From the NCBI GenBank assembly GCA_034430175.1, contig DAOUFI010000004.1:62001-126000 (forward strand): a DNA stretch of 64,000 bases. The letters run 5' to 3'. Below are positions 26,722-34,438 of this stretch, in pieces; positions within the stretch are counted from its first letter, which is position 1, and the number at the start of each line of letters is the position of its first letter. This stretch comes from UBA6107 sp034430175 (lineage in GTDB: Bacteria; Chloroflexota; Anaerolineae; Anaerolineales; Anaerolineaceae). A program made the position numbers and the translations under genes. The notes beneath the pieces were generated by a model, which searched no databases, had not been told where the DNA came from, and saw nothing but the letters and a program-made list of their open reading frames with translations.

Positions 26722-27155
26722 CAAAATTTTGGAAGTGGTTCTTTATCATCCTGGGCATCCTGGCTGTCGCAGGCGCTGCCTTTTGCGTCACCCTGTTCTT
26801 CCTGCGCGGTGGAACCAACCTGGCCAGTTATGGCCCTCGTGGATCCGCCTTCCCTGGTGGGATGATGGGTCGCGGTGGCCTCTACGGCGGGATGATGTTT
26901 GGCATGGGGTTTATGCTTCTGCGTGGGTTATTGGGGCTGGCGGTGCTTGTCCTGGCCGGGTTTGGCGTGGCTTCGCTCGTGAGGCGGTCTAAAGTGGCTA
27001 CCCTTCCGGCAGTGCCGGCGACAATCTGCGCCAACTGCGGAAAACCGCTCGCGGCTGACTGGAAAGCCTGCCCGCACTGCGGCGCTGTCATCAGCGCTGA
27101 AGCTGTACCTGTGGCTGAAGAACCCCAAAAGAAGACAAAGGCAAAAACCTCCTAG
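26718..27155 (+). CDS. membrane protein with C-terminal zinc ribbon
   Basis: Protein of 145 residues. Two hydrophobic helices (about 7-29 and 65-90) enclose a Gly/Met-rich loop. The cytoplasmic tail carries a zinc ribbon, CANCGKPL...CPHCGA, and ends in a Lys-rich stretch. Translational coupling to the secreted PepSY-like protein (ATGA overlap) suggests a membrane-associated pair, both Gly/Met-rich. No specific family is assigned. Confidence 0.78.
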   Translation: MTKFWKWFFIILGILAVAGAAFCVTLFFLRGGTNLASYGPRGSAFPGGMMGRGGLYGGMMFGMGFMLLRGLLGLAVLVLAGFGVASLVRRSKVATLPAVPATICANCGKPLAADWKACPHCGAVISAEAVPVAEEPQKKTKAKTS

Positions 27156-27175
27156 CGCAAAATTCAATGTTGGGC

Positions 27176-27208
27176 AAAAGGACACCTGTGCATACGGGTG
27201 TCCTTTTC
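27176..27208 (+). terminator. intrinsic terminator after the PepSY-like operon
   Basis: AAAAGGACACC and GGGTGTCCTTTT form an 11-12-bp stem ending in a T-run, 21 nt past the stop codon. Confidence 0.85.
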
Positions 27209-27311
27209 AGTTCTTCAGGAGGGGGGTGTCGTGTTTTGAAAATTGCGTTATCATCGAAACGAATTTATAATCCCACGCAAGGGGAGATTTTTTGCAATTC
27301 AGGAGATGTTT

Positions 27312-28415
27312 ATGTCAGACGTACGTTTGGATAAATGGGCGGACCTGATCGTGAATTACTCGATCGCCGTAAAACCCGGGGAAAGAGTGCTTCTTCGGGC
27401 TGATAAACTGGCCGAACCGCTCGTCAAAGCAGTGTACGGCAAGATCCTCGAGGCAGGAGGAAAACCCTTCATTTATATTGATATGCCATTCCAGATGGAG
27501 ATGTTTTACAAGCTTGCCAACGATGAACAGCTTTCCTACGCCCCTGAACCACTTGAGTTCATCATGAGTCGCTACGAATGCATGATTCGTATTCTGGCTG
27601 CCGAGAACACCCACGCCCTGGCTAATGTGGATTCTGCCAAGGTGGTCAAGTACAGCAAGACCACCCGCCCCATGATGCAGACCTATATGGACCGCGCTGC
27701 TAAAAAGGAATTGCGCTGGTCGCTGACCGCGTACCCCACCCAGGCTTACGCCCAGGACGCGGACATGAGCCTGGATGAATATACCGAATTTGTCCTCGGC
27801 GCGGTGATGCCCGATCAGAACGACCCGATCGGTTACTGGAAGAACATTGCCGCCAGACAGGACCGAATTGTCAAATGGCTCAAGGGAAAGAAGAACGTGC
27901 ATCTGGTGGGAAAGGGCACCGACCTACGCCTCAGTATTGAAGGGCGAGATTTTGTAAACTGTTGCTGCCATGAGAACGTACCCGACGGCGAGGTTTTCAC
28001 CGGTCCCGTGGAAGACAGCATGGAAGGTCATGTCACTTTCTCGTATCCTTCCATCTACCAGGAACGCGAGGTGACCGGAGTGCAGCTCGATTTCGTCAAG
28101 GGCAAGGCGGTCAAGGCAACGGCAGAGAAGAACGAAGCCTTCCTTAACAAGACGCTCGATATCGATGAAGGCGGTCGTTACGTTGGTGAATTCGCCATTG
28201 GCACCAACGAGGGGATCAAGAAGTTCACCCGCGAGATCCTTTTCGATGAAAAGATCGGTGGCAGCTTTCACATCGCCCTCGGTGCCGGTTACCCAGAGAC
28301 GGGAAGCAAGGCTCGTTCCGCCATTCACTGGGACATGGTCTGCGACCTGCGCGAAGGACAGATCTGGGTCGACGACCAGTTGCTCTACGAGAACGGAAAG
28401 TTCGTTATCGAATAG
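27312..28415 (+). CDS. M29 family aminopeptidase
   Basis: Cytoplasmic metallo-aminopeptidase of 367 residues, of the thermophilic AmpS/PepS type. Landmarks are DLIVNYSIAVKPGERV at the start, NVPDGEVFTGP with a metal-ligand Glu (about residue 230), FAIGTNEGI with another Glu, HIALGAGYPETG with His, and SAIHWDMV with the metal His/Asp. All expected ligands seem present. AGGAGATG precedes ATG 27312. It is monocistronic, with a terminator downstream. Confidence 0.92.
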   Translation: MSDVRLDKWADLIVNYSIAVKPGERVLLRADKLAEPLVKAVYGKILEAGGKPFIYIDMPFQMEMFYKLANDEQLSYAPEPLEFIMSRYECMIRILAAENTHALANVDSAKVVKYSKTTRPMMQTYMDRAAKKELRWSLTAYPTQAYAQDADMSLDEYTEFVLGAVMPDQNDPIGYWKNIAARQDRIVKWLKGKKNVHLVGKGTDLRLSIEGRDFVNCCCHENVPDGEVFTGPVEDSMEGHVTFSYPSIYQEREVTGVQLDFVKGKAVKATAEKNEAFLNKTLDIDEGGRYVGEFAIGTNEGIKKFTREILFDEKIGGSFHIALGAGYPETGSKARSAIHWDMVCDLREGQIWVDDQLLYENGKFVIE

Positions 28416-28438
28416 ATCGAGAATAATTGGATAAACGT

Positions 28439-28470
28439 ACAGGCGGTGCTGGTAAGGCACCGCCTGTTTT
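28439..28470 (+). terminator. terminator after aminopeptidase
   Basis: ACAGGCGGTG and GCACCGCCTGT pair in a strong stem followed by TTTTC. It lies between convergent genes and may also slow leftward transcription from the surface-protein gene. Confidence 0.85.
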
Positions 28471-28487
28471 CTATCAGTGGAGCGATT

Positions 28488-30179
28488 CTATAGGCGATAC
28501 ATTTTCCGCAGGGCGGAAAGGAGGAGCGCCAGACCTACCAGTGAAATACCGCCCAATCCAATGCCCATTCCCAGTTTGGAGGTCAGGTCACCGCCCGTCA
28601 CCGGGATGATGGCCCCTTCCTCACCGCCAGTCACCGGGATCGGCAACGGGCAGACATTGATCGTGTAGGTGAGCGACGCCGAATCTGCATCGTTGAAGTA
28701 GATGACCACCGTGTGCGTTCCCAACGGGGTGGCGACCAGATTATGCTCACCCGGAGAGACTGATTTGCCCGCGTGGTTGACGCCATCCACTGTGAAGTGG
28801 GAGATCGTGATATTGACCGAATTTGGGTTGACCACAGTCCACTGCATCAATCCTTCAGCATTGCAGAACGGATCGATTTCGATCTTTAATGGATCTTTCT
28901 CTTTTGGCTTTCTATAGGTGCAGGACCCATCATCCTCTGTTGCCGCGGGATCGTAATTGAGGGCGGTAGGATCGGTGCAACCACCGCTGGGTTCAGACGG
29001 TTTCACGCAGCCACCTTCACCATCACTGACCATGCCTTCGGGGATCTCAGTTTGGGTACCTTCGATATTGTTACAGACATCTTCTGGCGGTTTCACGCAG
29101 CCGCCTTCACCATTGCTGACCATGCCTTCGGGGATCTCAGTTTGGGTACCTTCGATATTATTGCAGACGTCTTCTGGTGGTTTCACGCAGCCGCCTTCAC
29201 CATCACTGACCATGCCATCGGGGATCTCAGTTTGTAAACCTTCAATATTATTACAGACATCGGTTGGGATTACCGTGCAGACGCCGTCATGGTCGGGGTC
29301 TTCATAGCCGTCGGGTATGGTGGTTTGCGAGCCTTCGAGGTTGGTGCACAGATCAGTTGGGATTACCGTGCAGACGCCGTCATGGTCGGGGTCTTCATAG
29401 CCGTCGGGTATGGTGGTTTGCGTGCCTTCGAGGTTGGTACACAGATCAACCGGGATCGCGGTACAGACTTTGTCGGCATCGGGGTCTTCATAGCCGTCGG
29501 GTATGGTGGTTTGCGTGCCTTCCAGATTGGTGCACAGGTCAACCGGGATCGCGGTACAGACTTTGTCAGCATCGGGGTCCTCGTAGCCAGGTGGCATGGT
29601 GGATTGATTTCCGGGGATGTTCGTGCAAAGATCAACCGGGGGGATGAGTGTGCAGACCTTGTCGTGATCGGGGTCCTCATAACCGGCAGGCATGGTGGTC
29701 TGATTACCAGGGATGTTCGTGCAGAGATCAGTGATCACACAATTTTGGTATTCATCCTTATAATAATGGGGGTTATGCAAACTCACGGGAGTGGATCCAA
29801 CCATGACCTGAGCCCAGGTGACATCGTATTTTCCATTAACGGTGGCATAGTAGTAATAATGCCAGACATTACCGGTCCTATTGGTGGGTGAAGGAATGGT
29901 GAAGGTTGTTTCCGCTCCTCCGTTCACTTTCACTTTGAAAGTGAGTGCGCCCGGCGTTTTTCCGCTCGGCACATTCAACAAGACAAAATGGATTTCCACT
30001 TTGTTCGAGGCGCAGCTAATGTGAGATAGATTTAATTTCATCTCTTCACAACCGGGGCACGACGCCTGAACTGCCTGCGGGGCAGTGGTCAGGAACACCC
30101 CCGCGATCAACATAGCTGCGCTGGAAATGTAAAGGATTTTGTTGATCAATTTCAATAATTTCGAAAACTTTCTTTTCAT
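28488..30179 (-). CDS. repeat-rich anchored surface protein A
   Basis: Secreted, membrane-anchored protein of about 563 residues. Signal peptide ends near APQAVQA. After an N-terminal beta-rich domain come five 31-residue units (DLCTN-x-x-G-x-QTT-x-P-x-GYEDPD-x-D-x-VCT) and three 30-residue units (DVCNNIEG-x-QTEIP-x-GMVS-x-GEGGCVKP). A GCTDPTALNYDPAATEDDGSC module and a beta-sandwich-like domain follow. The C-terminus has two IPVTG motifs, a hydrophobic helix and a basic end, like a sortase-type anchor. DPD-x-D-x-VC turns may bind calcium. Start 30179 has AGGAGG upstream. Two tandem RNA elements precede it. Confidence 0.85.
   Translation of the reverse strand: MKRKFSKLLKLINKILYISSAAMLIAGVFLTTAPQAVQASCPGCEEMKLNLSHISCASNKVEIHFVLLNVPSGKTPGALTFKVKVNGGAETTFTIPSPTNRTGNVWHYYYYATVNGKYDVTWAQVMVGSTPVSLHNPHYYKDEYQNCVITDLCTNIPGNQTTMPAGYEDPDHDKVCTLIPPVDLCTNIPGNQSTMPPGYEDPDADKVCTAIPVDLCTNLEGTQTTIPDGYEDPDADKVCTAIPVDLCTNLEGTQTTIPDGYEDPDHDGVCTVIPTDLCTNLEGSQTTIPDGYEDPDHDGVCTVIPTDVCNNIEGLQTEIPDGMVSDGEGGCVKPPEDVCNNIEGTQTEIPEGMVSNGEGGCVKPPEDVCNNIEGTQTEIPEGMVSDGEGGCVKPSEPSGGCTDPTALNYDPAATEDDGSCTYRKPKEKDPLKIEIDPFCNAEGLMQWTVVNPNSVNITISHFTVDGVNHAGKSVSPGEHNLVATPLGTHTVVIYFNDADSASLTYTINVCPLPIPVTGGEEGAIIPVTGGDLTSKLGMGIGLGGISLVGLALLLSALRKMYRL
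28970..29735 (-). repeat. tandem coding repeats of surface protein A
   Basis: Eight in-frame units, five of about 93 nt and three of about 90 nt, lie within the surface-protein gene. Neighbouring units are nearly identical at the DNA level, indicating recent duplication or gene conversion. They also produce long false open frames on the plus strand. Confidence 0.85.
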
Positions 30180-30248
30180 CTCTTCCTCCTTGGATTGGAA
30201 AACAAGAAAACGAATCAGATAATTACGAACTGATGGATAAATCGGCAT

Positions 30249-30350
30249 AAAAAAACCGACCTCTATGAAGGCCGGTTTCGCAATTCGCTCCCCGCAGATT
30301 GGTTGAAATCAACCAAGCGACCAGATCATTCTGCGGATCAAAGCATCCTT
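30249..30350 (-). promoter_or_regulatory. tandem RNA element A (proximal) with terminator
   Basis: On the minus strand: P1 GGAU/AUCC, P2 CCGCAGA/UCUGCGG, invariant GGUCGC, P3 UUGGUUGA/UCAACCAA, then GGGGAGCGAAUUGCGAAACC. A terminator stem follows (ACCGGCC/GGUCGGU) with seven Us. It lies 70 nt before the start codon of surface protein A. GGUCGC can pair with GCG-AA-ACC, which would break the terminator stem. Confidence 0.8.
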
Positions 30351-30387
30351 ATAATTAGCAAATATTAAAAAATCATTGTCAAGGAAC

Positions 30388-30495
30388 AAAAAAACCAACC
30401 TCAATTAAGGCCGGTTTCGCAATTCGCTCCCTGATGGCTTTGGCTGACAAACACAGCCCAGCGACCAATCAAGCACATCAGATCGACGCGTCCTT
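30388..30495 (-). promoter_or_regulatory. tandem RNA element B (distal) with terminator
   Basis: Second copy upstream of surface protein A, 38 nt before element A. P2 is CUGAUG/CAUCAG and P3 is GGCUG/CAGCC, both changed in a compensatory way relative to A. P1 (GGAC...AUCU) is imperfect. GGUCGC and GCGAAACCGGCC are unchanged. The terminator (ACCGGCCU/AGGUUGGU) with seven Us contains G-U pairs. Confidence 0.8.
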
Positions 30496-30680
30496 GAACA
30501 TACAAATATTCATTTAATTGTATTTGGCAATTTGAATCTGAGCACCGCTAAGTATTGCCCTCATAACTGGAGTATTTGCTCGGATAACATCATCATAGCA
30601 CGCAAATACCGCAGAGTCTATAAAGATTTACCCAATCTTTATGCGAAATTTACGCAATCTCCATAATTGGTGGATACGTA

Positions 30681-30712
30681 ATGAAAACTACCCCGGGATA
30701 TGATTCCCGGGG
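30681..30712 (-). terminator. terminator of surface protein B gene
   Basis: CCCCGGGA and TCCCGGGG form a perfect 8-bp stem, followed on the minus strand by TAGTTTTC, 38 nt past the stop codon of surface protein B. It isolates this gene from the leader of surface protein A. Confidence 0.75.
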
Positions 30713-30749
30713 CAGCTTTTGCGATGAAATTTGGGTGATTCGGTCGAAT

Positions 30750-32342
30750 TTAGATGTGATACATCTTGCGTAGCGCCGAGAGCAGCAGCGCCAGACCAAT
30801 CATCGACATACCGGCGAACGAGATACCCATTCCCAGGTTCGCGGTTTCATCGGCACCGGTCACCGGGATGATAGCCCCTTCCTCACCGCCAGTTACAGGA
30901 ATCGGCAGCGGGCAGACATTGATCGTGTAGGTCAACGAAGCCGTATCTGTCTCGTTGAAGTAGATGACCACAGTGTGCGTGCCCAACGGGGTGGCGACCA
31001 GATTATGCTCACCCGGAGAGACTGATTTGCCCGCGTGGTTGACGCCATCTACCGTGAAGTGGGTCATGGTAATATTCACGTCATTGGGGTTAATCACAGT
31101 CCACTGCATCAATCCTTCAGCATTGCAGAACGGATCGATCTCAACCTTCAACGGTTTCTTCGGGTTGGCTTTTTTATAGGTGCAGGATCCATCATCCTCT
31201 GTTGCCGCGGGATCGTAATTGAGGGCGGTAGGATCGGTGCAACCACCGCTGGGTTCTGAGGGTTTCACGCAGCCGCCTTCACCATCACTGACCATGCCTT
31301 CGGGGATCTCAGTTTGGGTACCTTCGATATTATTGCAGACGTCTTCTGGCGGTTTCACGCAGCCGCCTTCGCCATCACTGACCATGCCTTCGGGGATCTC
31401 AGTTTGTACACCTTCAATATTATTACAGACATCGGTTGGGATTACCGTGCAGACGCCATCATGGTCGGGGTCTTCATAGCCTTGGGGCATGGTGGATTGC
31501 GTGCCTTCGAGGTTGGTGCACAGATCAGTTGGGATTACCGTGCAGACGCCGTCATGGTCAGGGTCTTCATAGCCTTGGGGCATTGTGGTCTGCGTGCCTT
31601 CGAGGTTGGTGCACAAATCAGTTGGGATTACCGTGCAGACGCCGTCATGGTCAGGGTCTTCATACCCGGCGGGCATTGTGGTCTGTGTGCCAGCGATGTT
31701 GGTGCACAGATCGACTGGGATCAGAGTACAGTTGCCATCATGATCTGGATCCTCATAACCGGTATCGCAGACACAAGCTCCGTGTCTGCCAGCGGCTTCA
31801 TCCCAATGGCTGTTTACCGGGCATTTAAGGACACAGGTTTTTGAGGAATTATCCCATTCGTAGCCAGTCGCGCAATCTACCGAGAAGTTATCGTTCTTGG
31901 TCACACCGCCGAATTTGGCCTGGTAAGTCTGGTTGACTTCGGAGTTGGTAAATACGAAAGCCAGGAAACAACCATTTCCATCGGGTTCTACTGTGATGGG
32001 ATTACCACCATAAATGCCATTCTCCAGGTCGCTGCCTACCAGAACCGGATGACCGGCACCGGTGGCATTGATCTGCCAATCTGTCTCCAAACCAGGAGTG
32101 AAATTCTTGTAATTGATGTAAATCGCTTCTCCTACCTTATAGTGGTTAACATCCTGAGACTCGTTACCGCAATCACCTTTGGTGGTCCAGATGGCGCCGG
32201 CGCCTCCCGGAGGGCCGCCGGGAGCAGCACTCGCGGCCGTCGGTGCCATGGTCAGGAACGCACCGGCGATCAGCATCGCCGCGCTGCCGATATAGAGCAC
32301 GCGGTTCAGCAAACCAATGAACTTCCTGTATTTTTTACTCAT
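30750..32342 (-). CDS. repeat-rich anchored surface protein B
   Basis: Paralogue of protein A, about 530 residues. Signal peptide ends near AASA. The N-terminal domain (AIWTTKGDCGNESQDVNHYKVGEAIYINY) is shared with protein C at 33.1 kb. The CNTG-like middle has a partial EDPDHDGNC unit, three 31-residue and two 30-residue Cys repeats, and the GCTDPTALNYDP module. The last 130 residues are nearly identical to protein A, with double IPVTG, helix and basic end, suggesting gene conversion. ATG 32342 has GAGGAGG upstream. Three tandem RNA elements precede it. Confidence 0.85.
   Translation of the reverse strand: MSKKYRKFIGLLNRVLYIGSAAMLIAGAFLTMAPTAASAAPGGPPGGAGAIWTTKGDCGNESQDVNHYKVGEAIYINYKNFTPGLETDWQINATGAGHPVLVGSDLENGIYGGNPITVEPDGNGCFLAFVFTNSEVNQTYQAKFGGVTKNDNFSVDCATGYEWDNSSKTCVLKCPVNSHWDEAAGRHGACVCDTGYEDPDHDGNCTLIPVDLCTNIAGTQTTMPAGYEDPDHDGVCTVIPTDLCTNLEGTQTTMPQGYEDPDHDGVCTVIPTDLCTNLEGTQSTMPQGYEDPDHDGVCTVIPTDVCNNIEGVQTEIPEGMVSDGEGGCVKPPEDVCNNIEGTQTEIPEGMVSDGEGGCVKPSEPSGGCTDPTALNYDPAATEDDGSCTYKKANPKKPLKVEIDPFCNAEGLMQWTVINPNDVNITMTHFTVDGVNHAGKSVSPGEHNLVATPLGTHTVVIYFNETDTASLTYTINVCPLPIPVTGGEEGAIIPVTGADETANLGMGISFAGMSMIGLALLLSALRKMYHI
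31255..31735 (-). repeat. tandem coding repeats of surface protein B
   Basis: Five in-frame Cys-rich units of 90-93 nt, closely matching those at 28970-29735. The copy number differs between paralogues (five against eight), showing expansion or loss after duplication. Confidence 0.85.
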
Positions 32343-32429
32343 CTCTTCCTCCTCTAAAAAACCGAATAATGCAGCCAATTTCTACGTTCAACTTGCAAAC
32401 CAGGGGTTGGTCGATGTCGCTTTGAAAAT

Positions 32430-32552
32430 AAAAACCGGCCTTAAACAAAGGCCGGTTTCGCTATTCGCTCCCCGAAAGGCTGGCTTTACTTCTCTCTTCT
32501 ACTGATTAAGCCCAGCGACCATTAAAAGTGCCTTCGGATCAACGCATCCTTT
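32430..32552 (-). promoter_or_regulatory. tandem RNA element C (proximal) with terminator
   Basis: P1 GGAU/AUCC, P2 CCGAAGGC/GCCUUUCGG, P3 GGCUU/AAGCC with a long loop. GGUCGC and GCGAAACCGGCC are conserved. The terminator stem ACCGGCC/GGCCGGU is perfect and followed by five Us. It ends 88 nt before the start codon of surface protein B. Confidence 0.82.
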
Positions 32553-32583
32553 TGAACGAGACTCATTCGCCGGCAAGAAAAAT

Positions 32584-32690
32584 AAAAAAACCGGCCTGAT
32601 TACAAGGCCGGTTTCGCAATTCGCTCCCCGATGGCCTGGCTTTAACAAGCCCTGCGACCAATCTTCATCCATCGGATCAAAGCATCCTTT
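32584..32690 (-). promoter_or_regulatory. tandem RNA element D (middle) with terminator
   Basis: P1 GGAU/AUCC, P2 CCGAUGG/CCAUCGG, P3 GGCUU/AAGCC, unchanged GGUCGC and GGGGAGCGAAUUGCGAAACC. The terminator stem ACCGGCC/GGCCGGU is perfect, with seven Us. It is the middle of three copies before surface protein B, about 32 nt from each neighbour. Confidence 0.82.
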
Positions 32691-32720
32691 TCGAGTCTAT
32701 CTACTCAATTGTCAAAGAAC

Positions 32721-32828
32721 AAAAAACCGACCTAAATACCAGGCCGGTTTCGCTATTTGCTCCTCGAAGGTTTGGCTGGAATCCCCAGCCCAGCGACCAA
32801 TAAAACCCTTCGTCTCAAAGCATCCCTG
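32721..32828 (-). promoter_or_regulatory. tandem RNA element E (distal) with terminator
   Basis: P2 CGAAGG/CCUUCG and P3 GGCUGG/CCAGCC are changed in a compensatory way. P1 is weak (GGAU...GAGAC). GGUCGC and GCGAAACCGGCC are conserved, while the joining strand reads GAGGAGCAAAUAGCG. The terminator (ACCGGCCU/AGGUCGGU) has a U-run. It is the first element transcribed; the promoter must lie in 32830-33000. Confidence 0.8.
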
Positions 32829-33021
32829 TCAACTCACTACAAATATGCAATCGGTTTCCAAGCGATAAAGACAAGATCGTTCAACGATGATTAATGAAAG
32901 CGTTATCGATTGTTTTTTCTTCTTTCGATGACTAAATGATAGCACGCTTCTGAAGGGTTGTCTACACATGCAAAAATTCTTTTACGATAATTTTATGTAA
33001 AGAATTCTGACATGAAAAGCC

Positions 33022-33052
33022 AAAAACCCCCTGAGCACTAGCTCAGGGGGTT
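33022..33052 (-). terminator. terminator of surface protein C gene
   Basis: AACCCCCTGAGC and GCTCAGGGGGTT form a 12-bp perfect stem with a 4-nt loop and a minus-strand T-run, 20 nt past the stop codon. Confidence 0.9.
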
Positions 33053-33072
33053 GGTATTTGGTGAAAGGATGT

Positions 33073-34245
33073 TTATAGATGGAAGATCTTGCGCAGGCTG
33101 GAAAGGATCAATCCCAAACCCGCCAGTGAGAGACCACCCATGAAGAAGCCGTTGCTCAGATTGCTGTTCAGGTTGGCTCCGGTAACCGGGATGATGGCGG
33201 TATCTCCGCCAGTGACGGGGATCGGCAGAGGGCAGACATCGATGGTATAGGTGAGTTTTCCCGTCTGGGCTTCACCATACGAGATAGTGACCGTGTGGGT
33301 TCCGATAGGCGTGGTAGTCAGGTTCATTTCTCCCGGGTGCACAGAGAAACCACCCTGAGCAGGACCACCGTCCACGCTGAACGAGTAAAGGGTGATATTG
33401 ACGTTGTTGGGATTCTCAACCGTCCATTGCATCAGGCCGTCAACGGTGCAGAAGGGATCAATTGCGAGCACCAGCGGCTTGAGGTTGTTTTTATGTGGGG
33501 GAGTGGTTGGAGTGACCTCGCCTTCAGGAGTCGAAGATGGATCTTCGTTGGTCACGTCTGTGGGGGTGGGGGACGGTTCGTTGTTTCCGACTTCTGTAGC
33601 TGTTGGCACCTGTGTATTGGTGGGTTCAACCACGTCAGTAGCAGTCGGTTCAAGAGTATCGGTAGGGACCGCAGTATTGGAGGGTTTGGAGGTTTCAGTG
33701 GGTACCGGTGTATCTGTTGGCGCAAGGGTTTTCGTCGCGGTTGGAACAAAGGTATTTGTGGCTGTTGGAATGAGCGTATTTGTTGCGGTAGGGACAGCGG
33801 TTTTGGTGGCGGTTGGGGAGGTATAGCTGTTTACCTGGTAATTGTCATTTTTCGGTCCGAAATCTACTGAGTATTCGTGGCCACCTTCAGATGGTTGGAT
33901 CGTATGAGCATCGAAACACCCCGCGCCTGAAACGCCAACCAGATACGATCCGCTGGCGACAATGGGTTTGGGATTGCCGCTGATCTGCTGGATCTTCCAT
34001 GAATAGGTTCCGGGATTAAAGCCGCTAAAGTTAATATAGACATGATTGCCAACGTTGAAGTGGTTAACGTTCTGATTGGATGTCCCACAATCGCCATTCG
34101 TGGTCCAGATGGCGCCGGGGTTGGCGGTGGCCTGTACCGCGGAGGGTGACAGTGAGAGGAAGAGCGCGGCAACCATCATGGCTGCGCTACCGATGTACAT
34201 CACTCGGTTGACGAAGCGGGCGAATTTTGAAAATTTTCTGGTCAT
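33073..34245 (-). CDS. Pro/Thr-rich anchored surface protein C
   Basis: Third paralogue, 390 residues. It shares the signal region (FSKFARFVNRVMYIGSAAM), the N-terminal AIWTTNGDCG-x-x-NQNVNHFNVG domain of B, and the C-terminal domain with IPVTG twice, hydrophobic helix and basic end of A and B. The middle differs completely: instead of Cys repeats it has a Pro/Thr-rich stalk (about residues 150-250) of TAT-x-T-x-x-PTATNT-type units. It looks like a modular exchange between constant ends. AAGGAGAT precedes the ATG. Two RNA elements precede it. Confidence 0.85.
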   Translation of the reverse strand: MTRKFSKFARFVNRVMYIGSAAMMVAALFLSLSPSAVQATANPGAIWTTNGDCGTSNQNVNHFNVGNHVYINFSGFNPGTYSWKIQQISGNPKPIVASGSYLVGVSGAGCFDAHTIQPSEGGHEYSVDFGPKNDNYQVNSYTSPTATKTAVPTATNTLIPTATNTFVPTATKTLAPTDTPVPTETSKPSNTAVPTDTLEPTATDVVEPTNTQVPTATEVGNNEPSPTPTDVTNEDPSSTPEGEVTPTTPPHKNNLKPLVLAIDPFCTVDGLMQWTVENPNNVNITLYSFSVDGGPAQGGFSVHPGEMNLTTTPIGTHTVTISYGEAQTGKLTYTIDVCPLPIPVTGGDTAIIPVTGANLNSNLSNGFFMGGLSLAGLGLILSSLRKIFHL

Positions 34246-34274
34246 TCTATCTCCTTATCGCTAATAAGACCAAT

Positions 34275-34390
34275 AAAAAAACCGACCAAAATAGAGGCCG
34301 GTTTCGCAATTCGCTCCTCGAAGAGTTGGCTACCAATAAGTGGAAAGCCCAGCGACCAAACAATTCAACTCTTCGGATCAACGCATCCTG
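34275..34390 (-). promoter_or_regulatory. tandem RNA element F (proximal) with terminator
   Basis: P1 GGAU/AUCC, P2 extended to ten pairs (CGAAGAGUUG/CAACUCUUCG), P3 GGCU/AGCC. GGUCGC and GCGAAACCGGCC are conserved. The terminator (ACCGGCC/GGUCGGU) has seven Us. It ends only 30 nt before the start codon of surface protein C. Confidence 0.82.
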
Positions 34391-34438
34391 GTGAAAGAAT
34401 CTTTGTCGGTTGGAAAAGAACAAGAATAACAATCAACT

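Noticed and set aside
28957..29891. Long plus-strand repeat frames and a CRISPR-like look of regular 90-93 nt repeats
   Set aside because: The periodicity is explained by coding repeats of the leftward surface protein; there are no short repeats with unique spacers.
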